This document shows positions 17,377 to 25,062 of a stretch of 64,000 bases of DNA, piece by piece. The notes beneath the pieces are model-generated. The model searched no databases and was not told the DNA's origin. It saw only the letters and a program-made list of their open reading frames with translations. This DNA comes from Pseudomonadota bacterium (lineage in GTDB: Bacteria; Pseudomonadota; Alphaproteobacteria; Rhizobiales; Devosiaceae), in NCBI GenBank assembly GCA_023393475.1, contig JAEWLC010000037.1, forward strand, positions 124,001 through 188,000, in the 5' to 3' direction. The translations under genes and the position numbers were made by a program. Numbering within the stretch: the first letter of the stretch is position 1; the number at the start of each line of letters is the position of its first letter.

Positions 17377-18894
17377 CTACTGGTCGACCGTCACCTTGGC
17401 CAGCGAGAACAGCAGACCGCTCGGGTTGCTCTCGTAGCCCTTCACGACATCGGTGTTGGCCGTATAGGCCACCGTGCTCGAGATCCAGATCCACGGCGCC
17501 TGCTCGGCCAGCCGGGCCTCGAACTTCTCGAAGATCGGCTTGCGCTTGGCCGGATCGGTTTCGACGCGGCCCTGCTGCAGCAGGTCATCGAGTTCGGGAT
17601 CGACGAAGTTCGACACCTTCACGAGGTTACCGTCCTTGGTGAAGTAGCGGTTGTACATCGGATACGGGTCCGGACGGCCGCCATTCTGCGCCACCGCCAT
17701 GTCGAAATCGCCCTTGAGCCACGTATCGACATAGACCTTGAGGTCCATCGTCTTGATGTTGAGCTTCACGCCGATGGCAGCCAGTTGGCTCTGAAGCACC
17801 TGCGCCTCGTTGGCGGCATAGGGCGGCTCGCCGGTCGCGGCGATCACCTCGGCCTCGAAGCCGCCTTCGAGGCCCGCTTCCTTCATCAGCGCCTTCGCCT
17901 TCTCGACGTCCTGCGTATAGCAGAACAGCGTCGAGGGATCGGACCGATAGGCATCCATGGTCAGCGGGCCCGTGACCGTGCCTTCGCCGACCAGTGCGGT
18001 GTCGACGATCTCCTGACGGTTGACCGCACAGGAAATGGCCTGGCGCACCTTCAGGTTGTCCATCGGCGGCCGCGACGGGTTGAGCTGCAGCACGTTGTAG
18101 GAGAGCCCCGGGATGCGGTTGAGCGTCATCCCCTGCTCGCCCGGGATCAGCGTCGCAATGGTCGGATCGTTGAACAGCGCGAAGTCGGTCTGGTTGGCGC
18201 GCATCGAATCGATGATGGCGCTTTCGGAGGGCAGCACCGAGATGGTGATGCCATCGATGCCCACCTTGCCGCCGGCCCAGTTCGGGTTGGCAGTCAGCAC
18301 TTCCTTGACGTTGGGATCCCACTGGTCGAGCACGAAGGGACCCGAGCCGATCGCCTTGGTGCCGATGCTGCCGTCTGTAATGGCGCTGGCCGGTACGATC
18401 GAGGCGTTGGTGCCCGACATGGCGATCAGGATCGGCGCGTCGGGCTGGCTGAGGTGGAACACTGCCGTCTGCGGGTCGGGCGTATCGATCGAGGCGATCG
18501 ACAGGAAGTTGGCGCGCGCCGCGGCGGCAGTAGCCTCGTCGAGCAGGCGCTCGTAGGAAGCCTTAACGTCGGCCGAGGTCACGGGTTCGCCTGTCGAGAA
18601 CTTGGCGTTCGGGTCGAGCTTGAAGGTGAGGGTCAGCCCGTCGGGCGAGAACTCCCAGCTCGTCGCGACGGCGGGCACGACATTGTACTGCGCGTCGAGC
18701 CGCACCAGCGGCTCGTACACCAACTCGAGCAGGCGCAGCGAGGGGAACGCCGTCTGCTTGTGCGGATCGAGCCCGGTCGCGTCCTGTGCCCACGCCATGC
18801 GGAGCGTCGCCGCCTCGACGGGCGCCGCGGCCATGGTGAGCATCGCCGCCATGGCGACCCCGGTCAGAAACGTGCTGCGCATATTCAGCTGCAT
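17377..18894 (-). CDS. ABC transporter solute-binding protein, family 5 (DppA/OppA-like)
   Basis: Periplasmic binding protein of about 505 residues for peptides or similar solutes. The start at 18894 follows a GGGAGAG ribosome-binding site and gives a Sec signal peptide (STFLTGVAMAAMLTMAAA, cleaved near VEA-ATL). The mature start LRMAWAQDATGLDPHKQTAF is typical of family 5. A longer frame to 19065 has no signal sequence and was rejected. It heads the dpp-like operon. Confidence 0.93.
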   Translation of the reverse strand: MQLNMRSTFLTGVAMAAMLTMAAAPVEAATLRMAWAQDATGLDPHKQTAFPSLRLLELVYEPLVRLDAQYNVVPAVATSWEFSPDGLTLTFKLDPNAKFSTGEPVTSADVKASYERLLDEATAAAARANFLSIASIDTPDPQTAVFHLSQPDAPILIAMSGTNASIVPASAITDGSIGTKAIGSGPFVLDQWDPNVKEVLTANPNWAGGKVGIDGITISVLPSESAIIDSMRANQTDFALFNDPTIATLIPGEQGMTLNRIPGLSYNVLQLNPSRPPMDNLKVRQAISCAVNRQEIVDTALVGEGTVTGPLTMDAYRSDPSTLFCYTQDVEKAKALMKEAGLEGGFEAEVIAATGEPPYAANEAQVLQSQLAAIGVKLNIKTMDLKVYVDTWLKGDFDMAVAQNGGRPDPYPMYNRYFTKDGNLVKVSNFVDPELDDLLQQGRVETDPAKRKPIFEKFEARLAEQAPWIWISSTVAYTANTDVVKGYESNPSGLLFSLAKVTVDQ

Positions 18895-19064
18895 GAAACT
18901 CTCCCTGTGCCTCGCCGTCTGCCTAGCGCGGCGATCGGCAGCGACCTTACGTCGGGAGCCGCCGACCTTCCAGACCGTACTTGGGCAACAGAGCGCCGCC
19001 CTTCCACCCGGTGCAACGCAACCCGGATAGCGACGTTGGCCTCCCTTCAAAGAGGAAAGAGCCA

Positions 19065-19148
19065 ATGTTCATACGAGTCGACCGACTGATCACCGACATC
19101 CGGGGCATCGAACTGGTCGGCGGACGCATACTGAAGCGAGGAGGATGA
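19065..19148 (+). CDS. possible 27-residue leader peptide
   Basis: ATG 19065 has a plausible ribosome-binding site (AGAGGA, 8 bases upstream) and opens a 27-codon frame whose stop overlaps the ATG of the next small gene (ATGA at 19145-19148). Its first residues, MFIRVDRL, resemble the start of manganese catalases, but nothing further matches. It may be a coupled leader, a vestige, or chance. Confidence 0.3.
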   Translation: MFIRVDRLITDIRGIELVGGRILKRGG

Positions 19149-19342
19149 AGAGAGTGAACCAGATCCCACTCCGGCCCGGCCCGGGCATCGATCACGATCC
19201 CCACCCGGCCAACGAGGAAAACTACGATCGAATCCCCAATCCCGGCGGCACTCCCCGCAGGAGCGACAAGGATATCGGCACCAACAATGCCGTCCATGAC
19301 GGCAGACCCAAGAAGCGTCCGAAGAACGCCGAGAACGACTGA
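19145..19342 (+). CDS. small hydrophilic protein of unknown function
   Basis: A 65-residue protein rich in Pro, Asn, Asp, Arg and Lys, with no membrane segment or signal peptide and probably disordered (GGTPRRSDKDIGTNNAVHDG). The ATG is preceded by a strong GAGGAGG ribosome-binding site, the main reason to believe it is translated. The position upstream of stress-type membrane genes fits a small stress protein, but I do not recognise the family. Confidence 0.55.
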   Translation: MKRVNQIPLRPGPGIDHDPHPANEENYDRIPNPGGTPRRSDKDIGTNNAVHDGRPKKRPKNAEND

Positions 19343-19511
19343 TATCCCGCGGCCGGCAAGCGTAGCGCGAGGCCGCCTTCTGACCTTGCTATGGCCCGCT
19401 CAGGGGGCCGTCTGGCGGATGAGACGAGATGCGCTCGAACCGTAGTGGTCGGGCTGATCTCGCGTGCCTTTTTCAAGCTCCGGCCCTCCCAGTGCCTTTT
19501 TGCGTGAAGGC

Positions 19512-19536
19512 GGAACTGCACTCGTTCCGCAACATT
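19512..19536 (+). promoter_or_regulatory. possible EcfG general-stress promoter
   Basis: GGAAC (19512-19516), 16 bases, then CATT (19533-19536) resembles the alphaproteobacterial general stress promoter (GGAAC, 16-17 bases, CGTT) with one mismatch in the -10 part. It lies 69 bases upstream of the stress membrane operon, whose family members are commonly stress-induced. The rest of the 19343-19604 gap shows no other clear signal. Confidence 0.35.
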
Positions 19537-19604
19537 GAGATACGACCGGCCCAGACGTCAGCGTCCCGTCCCAGCCGCCCTTCAATCTCACAAGGATCAG
19601 TGCG

Positions 19605-20204
19605 ATGAGCGCCCCTGAATACCCCTCCTACCGGAACGACTCCTCCGCTTCGCCGACCGAACTCAGCGAGAGCGAGAGCCTGGCCGATACCGCCAAGGCG
19701 GACATGGCGACCATAAGTGAGGAAGTCAGCCAGCAGGCGGCCGCAATCGGCGAGGAAGCCAAGGCACAGGTTGGCGAGCTGGCCGAGAAGGCCAAGGGAA
19801 TGGCCAGCGAGCAGAAGGACCTCCTCGCCAGCCAGCTTGGCGGCGTCTCCGACGCCATCGACAAGGTCGCCGGCGAACTCGAAGGCCAGAACCAGGCTGC
19901 CGCCCAATATGTCCGCATGGTCGCCGACGGTGCCAGCCGCCTGACCTCCACCGTGCGCGACAACAACGTCGACGACATCCTGACCATGGCCCAGGACTTC
20001 GGGCGCAAGCAGCCCGCCGCGTTCCTCGGCGTCGCCGCGCTTCTCGGCTTCGCTGCCAGCCGCTTCGTCATGGCCAGCGCCCATCGCGATCAGCAGGGTG
20101 CGAGCCATAGCCAGGCCGGGATGCGTCCGGCATCGGCTTATTCCCCGAACGGTTCGGCGCCCGACTATGCGCAATCGGTGGGAGGCGACGATGCCGGAAT
20201 TTGA
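19605..20204 (+). CDS. stress-type membrane-anchored protein (nutrient-deprivation-induced-like)
   Basis: A 199-residue protein with a long Ala/Glu/Lys-rich amphipathic helix (about residues 30-125) and one membrane segment (about 142-160, PAAFLGVAALLGFAASRFVM). The layout resembles ElaB/YqjD-like and rhizobial nutrient-deprivation-induced proteins that sit at the membrane under stress. The ribosome-binding site is AAGGATC. It is the first gene of a three-gene operon with a holin-like protein and a DUF3618 protein. The molecular role is unknown. Confidence 0.75.
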   Translation: MSAPEYPSYRNDSSASPTELSESESLADTAKADMATISEEVSQQAAAIGEEAKAQVGELAEKAKGMASEQKDLLASQLGGVSDAIDKVAGELEGQNQAAAQYVRMVADGASRLTSTVRDNNVDDILTMAQDFGRKQPAAFLGVAALLGFAASRFVMASAHRDQQGASHSQAGMRPASAYSPNGSAPDYAQSVGGDDAGI

Positions 20205-20607
20205 GCAGCAGCGCTCCCTTACTGACCTCCTCGGATCGCTCGCCGGTGATATCTCCGGCCTGTTCCGCAAGGAGGTCCAGCTCGCCAAGGCCGAAGCCAG
20301 CGAGAAGCTGGACGACGCGCTCGACGCCTCGAAGGGCCTCGCCATTGGCGCGGTCCTCGCAATCGGTGCCATCGGCGTCTTCCTCGCCGCACTGGTAACC
20401 GGCCTCTCTTGGTTGCTTGTCGCTTTCGGCATGTCAGAGGCTGCTTCCGAGTTCGTCGCCGCGCTTGTCGTGGCGCTCGTCGTCGGCGGCATCGCCTGGA
20501 GCTTCATCTCGAGGAGCCTCGACGCCTGGAAGGCCTCGCGCCTCAACCTCAACCGCACCACCCATTCCCTCGCGCGTGACGCCGAGGTCGTGAAGGAGAG
20601 TTTCTGA
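20191..20607 (+). CDS. phage-holin-superfamily membrane protein (DUF1469 type)
   Basis: A 138-residue protein with the motif LFRKEVQLAKAEASEKL followed by two membrane helices (about residues 47-75 and 85-105). This is the Phage_holin_3_6/DUF1469 type found on bacterial chromosomes, not a lysis gene. ATG 20191 has a strong GGGAGG site and overlaps the previous gene by 14 bases. It belongs to the stress membrane operon; there is no prophage around it. Confidence 0.85.
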   Translation: MPEFEQQRSLTDLLGSLAGDISGLFRKEVQLAKAEASEKLDDALDASKGLAIGAVLAIGAIGVFLAALVTGLSWLLVAFGMSEAASEFVAALVVALVVGGIAWSFISRSLDAWKASRLNLNRTTHSLARDAEVVKESF

Positions 20608-21569
20608 TGGACACCAACGGCAAAGACTCCGCCCAGCTCGAACGCGAGGTTGAAGCCCAGCGTCAGCGCATCGAGAACCGCATCGGCGAAATCCGTGACC
20701 GCCTGTCACCCGGCCAGCTGATGGACGAAGTCCTCAGCTACACCAAGGACGGCGGCAAGCAATTCGCCTCGGGCTTCGGCCAGACTATCAGCAACAATCC
20801 GCTGCCGGCGGTCCTGCTCGGCGTCAGCCTCGTCTGGCTGATGGCAGGCCAAGGCCCGCGGCTCGGTGCACAACACAGCGAACAGCGTTCGCAACGCCGT
20901 GACGAGCCGGAATACCCCTATGCCACCGTCGCCGGCGGAATGCGCCGGGTCGGACATGCCGCCGATGAAAGCGGCAAGTGGTACAGCGAGTTCGAGGACA
21001 CCGGTGGCAGGCGCTACAAGGCCGAATCGAACGAACTCGGCCATCGGCTTGGCGCGTTCATGGATGACGCAGGTCGTAAGTTCGGCGGCTTCATCGATGA
21101 CACCGGCCATCGCGTCCGCGACTTCCAGGACGAAGCCGGCAACCGCTTCGATGAGGCAGCCGGCTGGGCCTCGCACCGCTGGCACGACATGCAGCACGGC
21201 GTCGGCGCCGCGATCGGCCAGGTCGCGGAGCAGGCGCAGCACCTCGGCGGCGCCACGCAGCACCAGTTCGATCGTGCGAGCCGCGCGGTGATGTCCGGCT
21301 TCGACAGCCAGCCGCTGGTGGCGGGCGCTCTGGCCTTCGCCGCCGGCGCAGCGCTCGGCAGTGTCCTGCCTCACACCGAGCAGGAGGACCAACTGCTGGG
21401 CAAGGTCGCCGACAAGACGCGGCGCGATGCCGCCGGTGCAGCTTCCGAGCTTTATGAAGCCGGCAAGGAAAAGGCGGCCGAGCTGTACGAGAAGGGCAAG
21501 GAAGGCGCAGCCCAGCTCTATGACGAGGCACGCGGCAACGGCTCCCCAGGCCCGCGCGATCTCCACTGA
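20607..21569 (+). CDS. DUF3618 protein with LEA-like C-terminal repeats
   Basis: A 320-residue protein. The N-terminal DUF3618 part is recognisable (LEREVEAQRQRIENRIGEIRD, then the single hydrophobic segment NNPLPAVLLGVSLVWLMAG at about residues 71-89). A soluble part carries repeats around the pattern (F/R)xDDxGxxxxxF. A second hydrophobic stretch (PLVAGALAFAAGAALG) is followed by 11-residue LEA-like repeats (LYEAGKEKAAE, LYEKGKEGAAQ, LYDEARG). It starts one base inside the previous stop. Such repeats suggest protection of membranes or proteins during desiccation or osmotic stress (inference). Confidence 0.8.
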   Translation: MDTNGKDSAQLEREVEAQRQRIENRIGEIRDRLSPGQLMDEVLSYTKDGGKQFASGFGQTISNNPLPAVLLGVSLVWLMAGQGPRLGAQHSEQRSQRRDEPEYPYATVAGGMRRVGHAADESGKWYSEFEDTGGRRYKAESNELGHRLGAFMDDAGRKFGGFIDDTGHRVRDFQDEAGNRFDEAAGWASHRWHDMQHGVGAAIGQVAEQAQHLGGATQHQFDRASRAVMSGFDSQPLVAGALAFAAGAALGSVLPHTEQEDQLLGKVADKTRRDAAGAASELYEAGKEKAAELYEKGKEGAAQLYDEARGNGSPGPRDLH

Positions 21570-21577
21570 CCAACGAC

Positions 21578-21606
21578 AATGGCCGCGGACCAGAGCCGCG
21601 GCCATT
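21578..21606 (+). terminator. hairpin after stress operon
   Basis: Perfect 11-bp stem (21578-21588 with 21596-21606) and a 7-base loop, nine bases after the DUF3618 stop. The stem is followed by a short pyrimidine stretch but no T-run. It may terminate transcription or set lower expression of the small downstream gene. Confidence 0.6.
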
Positions 21607-21624
21607 TCCTGTCGGGAGCACCCC

Positions 21625-21780
21625 ATGCCTACCACCAGCGCCGAACCCGGAAAGTCCGTACCGGGCGCCTTGGCCGAACGTCGCCGGATGACCGTCGACG
21701 ATACCCGCGGCGTCACATTCTACGCGCTGGCCGTCGCCGCTATATCCGTGGTGGTTGTCGCCATCGTCATGGTTGCGTGA
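21625..21780 (+). CDS. small single-pass membrane protein
   Basis: A 51-residue protein with a polar N-terminus (MPTTSAEPGKSVPGALAERRRMTV) and one C-terminal membrane helix (about residues 31-50, FYALAVAAISVVVVAIVMV). ATG 21625 has a GGGAG site six bases upstream. It follows the stress operon directly behind a hairpin and is probably a fourth, less expressed member. I do not recognise a family; the topology and ribosome-binding site support a real gene. Confidence 0.6.
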   Translation: MPTTSAEPGKSVPGALAERRRMTVDDTRGVTFYALAVAAISVVVVAIVMVA

Positions 21781-21865
21781 GGTGTCGGAAAGGACTCATC
21801 CGATGCTTCGAGCAGCGCCCATGGCCGCTTCTCAGCGGTAGTCTCCGCAACCCGTTCCGCACTGC

Positions 21866-23035
21866 CTACGCACGCAAGCTAGCACCAACCTCGCGCGTTT
21901 CGTCGAACAAGGTATCGCGGTCGATCTCGGCCACGGAGTTCACGCCGCACAATCCCATGGTCGTCAGCAGTTCCTTGTGGACGATCTCGAGCGCGCGGGT
22001 GACGCCCTGCTCTGCCGCGGCACCCAGTCCGTAGAGGAGCGCCCGCCCCATCATCACCCCATTGGCGCCGAGCGCCAGTGCCTTGAACACGTCCTGGCCG
22101 GAGGTGAACCCGCTGTCGATCAGGAGCTCGGTGCGCCCCGCAAGCGCCCGGGCGATGGCCGGCAATGCCGCGATGGTGGAGGGAGCACCGTCCAGTTGGC
22201 GGCCACCGTGGTTGGAAACGACAAGCGCATCGGCTCCGACCTGATACCCGCGAATGGCGTCTTCCGGATCGTTCAGGCCCTTGAGGATCAGCTTTCCCTT
22301 CCAGCGATCGCGGATGCGGCGCACATCGTCCCAGTCGAGGCTGGGATCGAACTGTGCATCGGTCCATTCCGCGAGGCTGCGCTTGCCGTTGATCTCATGC
22401 ACATGCCCTTCGAGATTGCCGAAATCCATCCTGCGTACCTTGAGCATGTCGAGGCACCAGGCGGGCTTCGTGGCGACGTTGACGAGGTTGCGCAGGGTCG
22501 GCTTCGGCGGCGAGGACAGGCCGTTGTGGATGTCCTTGTGACGCTGCCCCACCATCTGCAGGTCGAGCGTAAGCACCAGGGTATCGACGCCGGCGGCCTC
22601 GGCGCGCCGCATCAGGGTGCCGGTGAATTCACGATCCTTGATCACGTAGAGCTGGAACCAGAACGGCTGGGTCGCGCTGCGGGCAACGTCCTCGATCGAG
22701 GCAATCGAGACGGTCGAGAGCGTGAACGGGATGCCGAACTTCTCGCACGCCTGCTGCACGAGAACTTCACCGTTCGGCCACGTCATGCCGGTGAGGCCCG
22801 TCGGCGACGCCGCGACGGGCATTGCCACCGGCAGGCCCAGCATCGTGCTGGCCGTGGAGCGCCGCGACACATCGACCGCCACGCGCTGGCGCAGCCGGAT
22901 ATCGCGCAGGTCACTGGCGTTGGCGCGATAGGTGGTCTCGGTCCAGGAACCCGAATCCACGTAGTCGTAGAACATCTTGGGCACGCGCCGGCGTGCCGCC
23001 GCGCGAAGGTCTTCGACGCAGGCGAACTTCTTCAT
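21866..23035 (-). CDS. FMN-dependent alpha-hydroxy-acid dehydrogenase (LldD-like)
   Basis: Oxidises an L-2-hydroxy acid such as L-lactate to the 2-oxo acid using FMN. The 389-residue protein has FYDYVDSG (Tyr23), QLY at 128-130, Lys252 in LKGL, and the catalytic His276 and substrate-binding Arg279 in SNHGGRQLDG. It is the last gene of the minus-strand operon with a mutarotase-like and an SMP-30-like gene, overlapping the former by four bases. In that setting the substrate could be a sugar-derived hydroxy acid (for example from L-fucose breakdown) instead of free lactate; this is inference, so I withhold lldD. Confidence 0.88.
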   Translation of the reverse strand: MKKFACVEDLRAAARRRVPKMFYDYVDSGSWTETTYRANASDLRDIRLRQRVAVDVSRRSTASTMLGLPVAMPVAASPTGLTGMTWPNGEVLVQQACEKFGIPFTLSTVSIASIEDVARSATQPFWFQLYVIKDREFTGTLMRRAEAAGVDTLVLTLDLQMVGQRHKDIHNGLSSPPKPTLRNLVNVATKPAWCLDMLKVRRMDFGNLEGHVHEINGKRSLAEWTDAQFDPSLDWDDVRRIRDRWKGKLILKGLNDPEDAIRGYQVGADALVVSNHGGRQLDGAPSTIAALPAIARALAGRTELLIDSGFTSGQDVFKALALGANGVMMGRALLYGLGAAAEQGVTRALEIVHKELLTTMGLCGVNSVAEIDRDTLFDETREVGASLRA

Positions 23036-24054
23036 GATGCGCTGACTTCGACGGAGTAGCTCGTGGACCAGGTTTCGCCGGCGCGAAAGGCGATGCTCGT
23101 CCGGATACCCTTGGTCGCCAGCGGCGAGCTAGGATTCCGAGCAACCGCGATGCCCAGGTCCCACGGCGCTGCAATCGGCTCGATACCGAGGGCAAGGTGT
23201 CGGCCGTTCCACGGATAGGCCGTCCGCCCGCGATTGGAGATCCAGAGGTTGAGCGCGGGAAACGCTGTCCGGTCCCAGCGGAGATCCACGCGGTAACGCT
23301 CGGCATGGTTGACCAGCGAGGCGTGCCCGTCGACCGGTGCGACGAGCACGATCTCTTCGGTCGCGATCGGCAGCGGATAACGCGTCAGGTCGAAGTGGCC
23401 GCCACTGGCGTCCGGAACTTCCCCCAGCCTCGCCACCGCGTCATGCGCCAGGCGCGAAATGCCCGGCTCGGCGTCGACCGGAAAGGTGTGGGCGCGAGCT
23501 CCCTCACCGGCAACCGCCAGCGTCGCCGCCTGTGGTTCCGTCGGCAACCTGAACACCGGGTGGATGCCGATCGGCAGGCTGACCGTCTCGCGTGGCTCGA
23601 CCTCGAGACCGAACTCCAGCCGCGTCGCGCCGGGCACGCCGCGTATGGTTCGCCGCACGCGCGCGATGGGGTGGTCTGCCGGATACTCGAGAACGAGCGT
23701 CATGCTCCCGGCCGAGGCATCTTCCACCACGAAAGGCAGGTTCGAACTCGGGCCGTGGACGAATCCGTCGCCAGCGGCGGCCGCTCCACCCTCCGGCAGC
23801 CATCCCGCCGGCAGGTCGGTGCGAGGCTGCGGCATGCCGAACGGTATGCAGGCCCAGTCGCCGCGCAGTCGTCGCAGCAGTGGCGGCAGCTCGTCGTAGC
23901 GCGGATCGGCCTCGCCATTGTCCGACCATGGCGCGATCGCGAAGGGCTGGATCACCCGGCCGTCATCCAGCCTGAAATGCGCCGGCGCGCACATCGCGCC
24001 GACCGGCGAGATCGAGAAGTCACCCCGATCCCATGTCACCTGATGGTCAACCAT
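23032..24054 (-). CDS. aldose 1-epimerase-family (mutarotase-like) protein
   Basis: A 340-residue beta-sandwich protein of the galactose mutarotase superfamily. Candidate catalytic residues are the histidine in SLPIGIHPVFRL and the glutamate in LGIEPIAAPWD. It interconverts sugar anomers or binds sugars. The start at 24054 is chosen because a GAGGAGG site lies just upstream; the frame extends six residues further into the SMP-30 gene. The stop overlaps the next gene by four bases. The preferred sugar is unknown. Confidence 0.75.
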   Translation of the reverse strand: MVDHQVTWDRGDFSISPVGAMCAPAHFRLDDGRVIQPFAIAPWSDNGEADPRYDELPPLLRRLRGDWACIPFGMPQPRTDLPAGWLPEGGAAAAGDGFVHGPSSNLPFVVEDASAGSMTLVLEYPADHPIARVRRTIRGVPGATRLEFGLEVEPRETVSLPIGIHPVFRLPTEPQAATLAVAGEGARAHTFPVDAEPGISRLAHDAVARLGEVPDASGGHFDLTRYPLPIATEEIVLVAPVDGHASLVNHAERYRVDLRWDRTAFPALNLWISNRGRTAYPWNGRHLALGIEPIAAPWDLGIAVARNPSSPLATKGIRTSIAFRAGETWSTSYSVEVSAS

Positions 24055-24064
24055 CCGGGCCTCC

Positions 24065-24949
24065 TCAGCCAAAGTAGTGCTCCCCGCGGCCAGTCGCTAC
24101 CACATCGAGCTCGAACAGCGATCCCGCCTCCGGCGCCGCGATAAGCTCGTCGATGCCCATGCCGTTGGCCGCCGACGTGAACGTGACACGCGCGAGGCCC
24201 TCGCCAAAGAAGGTAAGGCTTGACGGACGCTGCACCGGCACGCGCCAGGTGTTGCGCAGTTGGCCGCCCGCATCGATGCTCCTGATCGTCCAGCCATTCC
24301 ACTGCCCAGTCCACACATTGCCGTCGGCGTCGACGGCGAGCCCATCGGGCAGACCCTCCCCTGCCGGGTGCTCGAGCAAAACCCGCTGGTTCGAGAGCCG
24401 CCCTGACGCCACGTCGAAATCGAAGGCGTAGGTTTTGAGCGCCGTGGAGTCGTTGATGTAGAACGTCCCACCGTCCGGACTCCATCCCATGCCGTTGGGG
24501 AGTTCGAACCTCGCACCACTATCGCGAACCTCCCCACCGGGCGTCACGCAGAACAGCCGTCCGTCCGTGAACGGGTCGGGCGCATGGATGTCGTCGATCA
24601 TCGTCCCAACCCAGAAATTGCCCGCCGCGTCCACGCGACCGTCATTGGCGCGCATCCAGGGCGTTTCGACCGGCAAGGTCGCGACGGCAGTCTCGACGCC
24701 GGTAGCGAGGTTGAGCAGGAACACTTCCGCCCCCGCGGCGACCACCAGCACGCCTGGATCGGCCGTCAGCCCGACGCATCCGGTGCTGTGGCGCGTCACC
24801 CAGACACCATCCTGGCGCCCGGTCTCCACCCTGAACCGGTGGATCCGGCACCGCCGTATGTCGACCCAGTAGATGGCGTTCAGCCGCGGATCCCAGATCG
24901 GGCCCTCGGCCAGGCTGGCATTGGCTTGATGCAGCACCTTCGCGACCAC
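24065..24949 (-). CDS. SMP-30/gluconolactonase-family sugar lactonase
   Basis: A six-bladed propeller lactonase of 294 residues that hydrolyses aldonolactones to aldonates with a divalent metal. Metal-binding residues are visible in LAEGPIWDPRL (Glu), in RANDGRVDAAGNFWVGTM (Asn/Asp) and in LPNGMGWSPDG and VDADGNVWTGQW. I chose GTG 24949 with a GGGAGGAAAC site; a longer frame has no ribosome-binding site. It is the first gene of the minus-strand operon and complements the dehydrogenase encoded in the divergent operon: oxidation then lactone hydrolysis. Confidence 0.88.
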   Translation of the reverse strand: MVAKVLHQANASLAEGPIWDPRLNAIYWVDIRRCRIHRFRVETGRQDGVWVTRHSTGCVGLTADPGVLVVAAGAEVFLLNLATGVETAVATLPVETPWMRANDGRVDAAGNFWVGTMIDDIHAPDPFTDGRLFCVTPGGEVRDSGARFELPNGMGWSPDGGTFYINDSTALKTYAFDFDVASGRLSNQRVLLEHPAGEGLPDGLAVDADGNVWTGQWNGWTIRSIDAGGQLRNTWRVPVQRPSSLTFFGEGLARVTFTSAANGMGIDELIAAPEAGSLFELDVVATGRGEHYFG

Positions 24950-24978
24950 GTTTCCTCCCCCCTTCAAGCTAACTTGCA

Positions 24979-25000
24979 ATGTTATATGACATCTTATAAC
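24979..25000. promoter_or_regulatory. operator between divergent sugar operons
   Basis: Two overlapping palindromes sit between the divergent SMP-30 and CUT2 operons. ATGTTATATGACAT (24979-24992) matches its reverse complement at 12 of 14 positions. The 20-bp 24981-25000 has perfect 6-bp arms GTTATA/TATAAC. The AT-rich form fits FCD-type GntR regulators, and such a regulator is encoded at 29603-30319. One site could control both operons. Confidence 0.5.
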
Positions 25001-25062
25001 CATATGTGGTGGCCGAGGGAGAGCGCAAGCTGGAAACGGCCAGAAACAGGAGGAAAATCAGA

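Noticed and set aside
18947..19297. 116-residue minus-strand frame over the small-gene region
   Set aside because: No ribosome-binding site and no family features; the plus-strand small frames have better start signals.
20191..20607. Prophage remnant suggested by the holin-like gene
   Set aside because: The protein is a chromosomal DUF1469-type membrane protein inside a stress operon; no integrase, structural phage genes or attachment sites are near.
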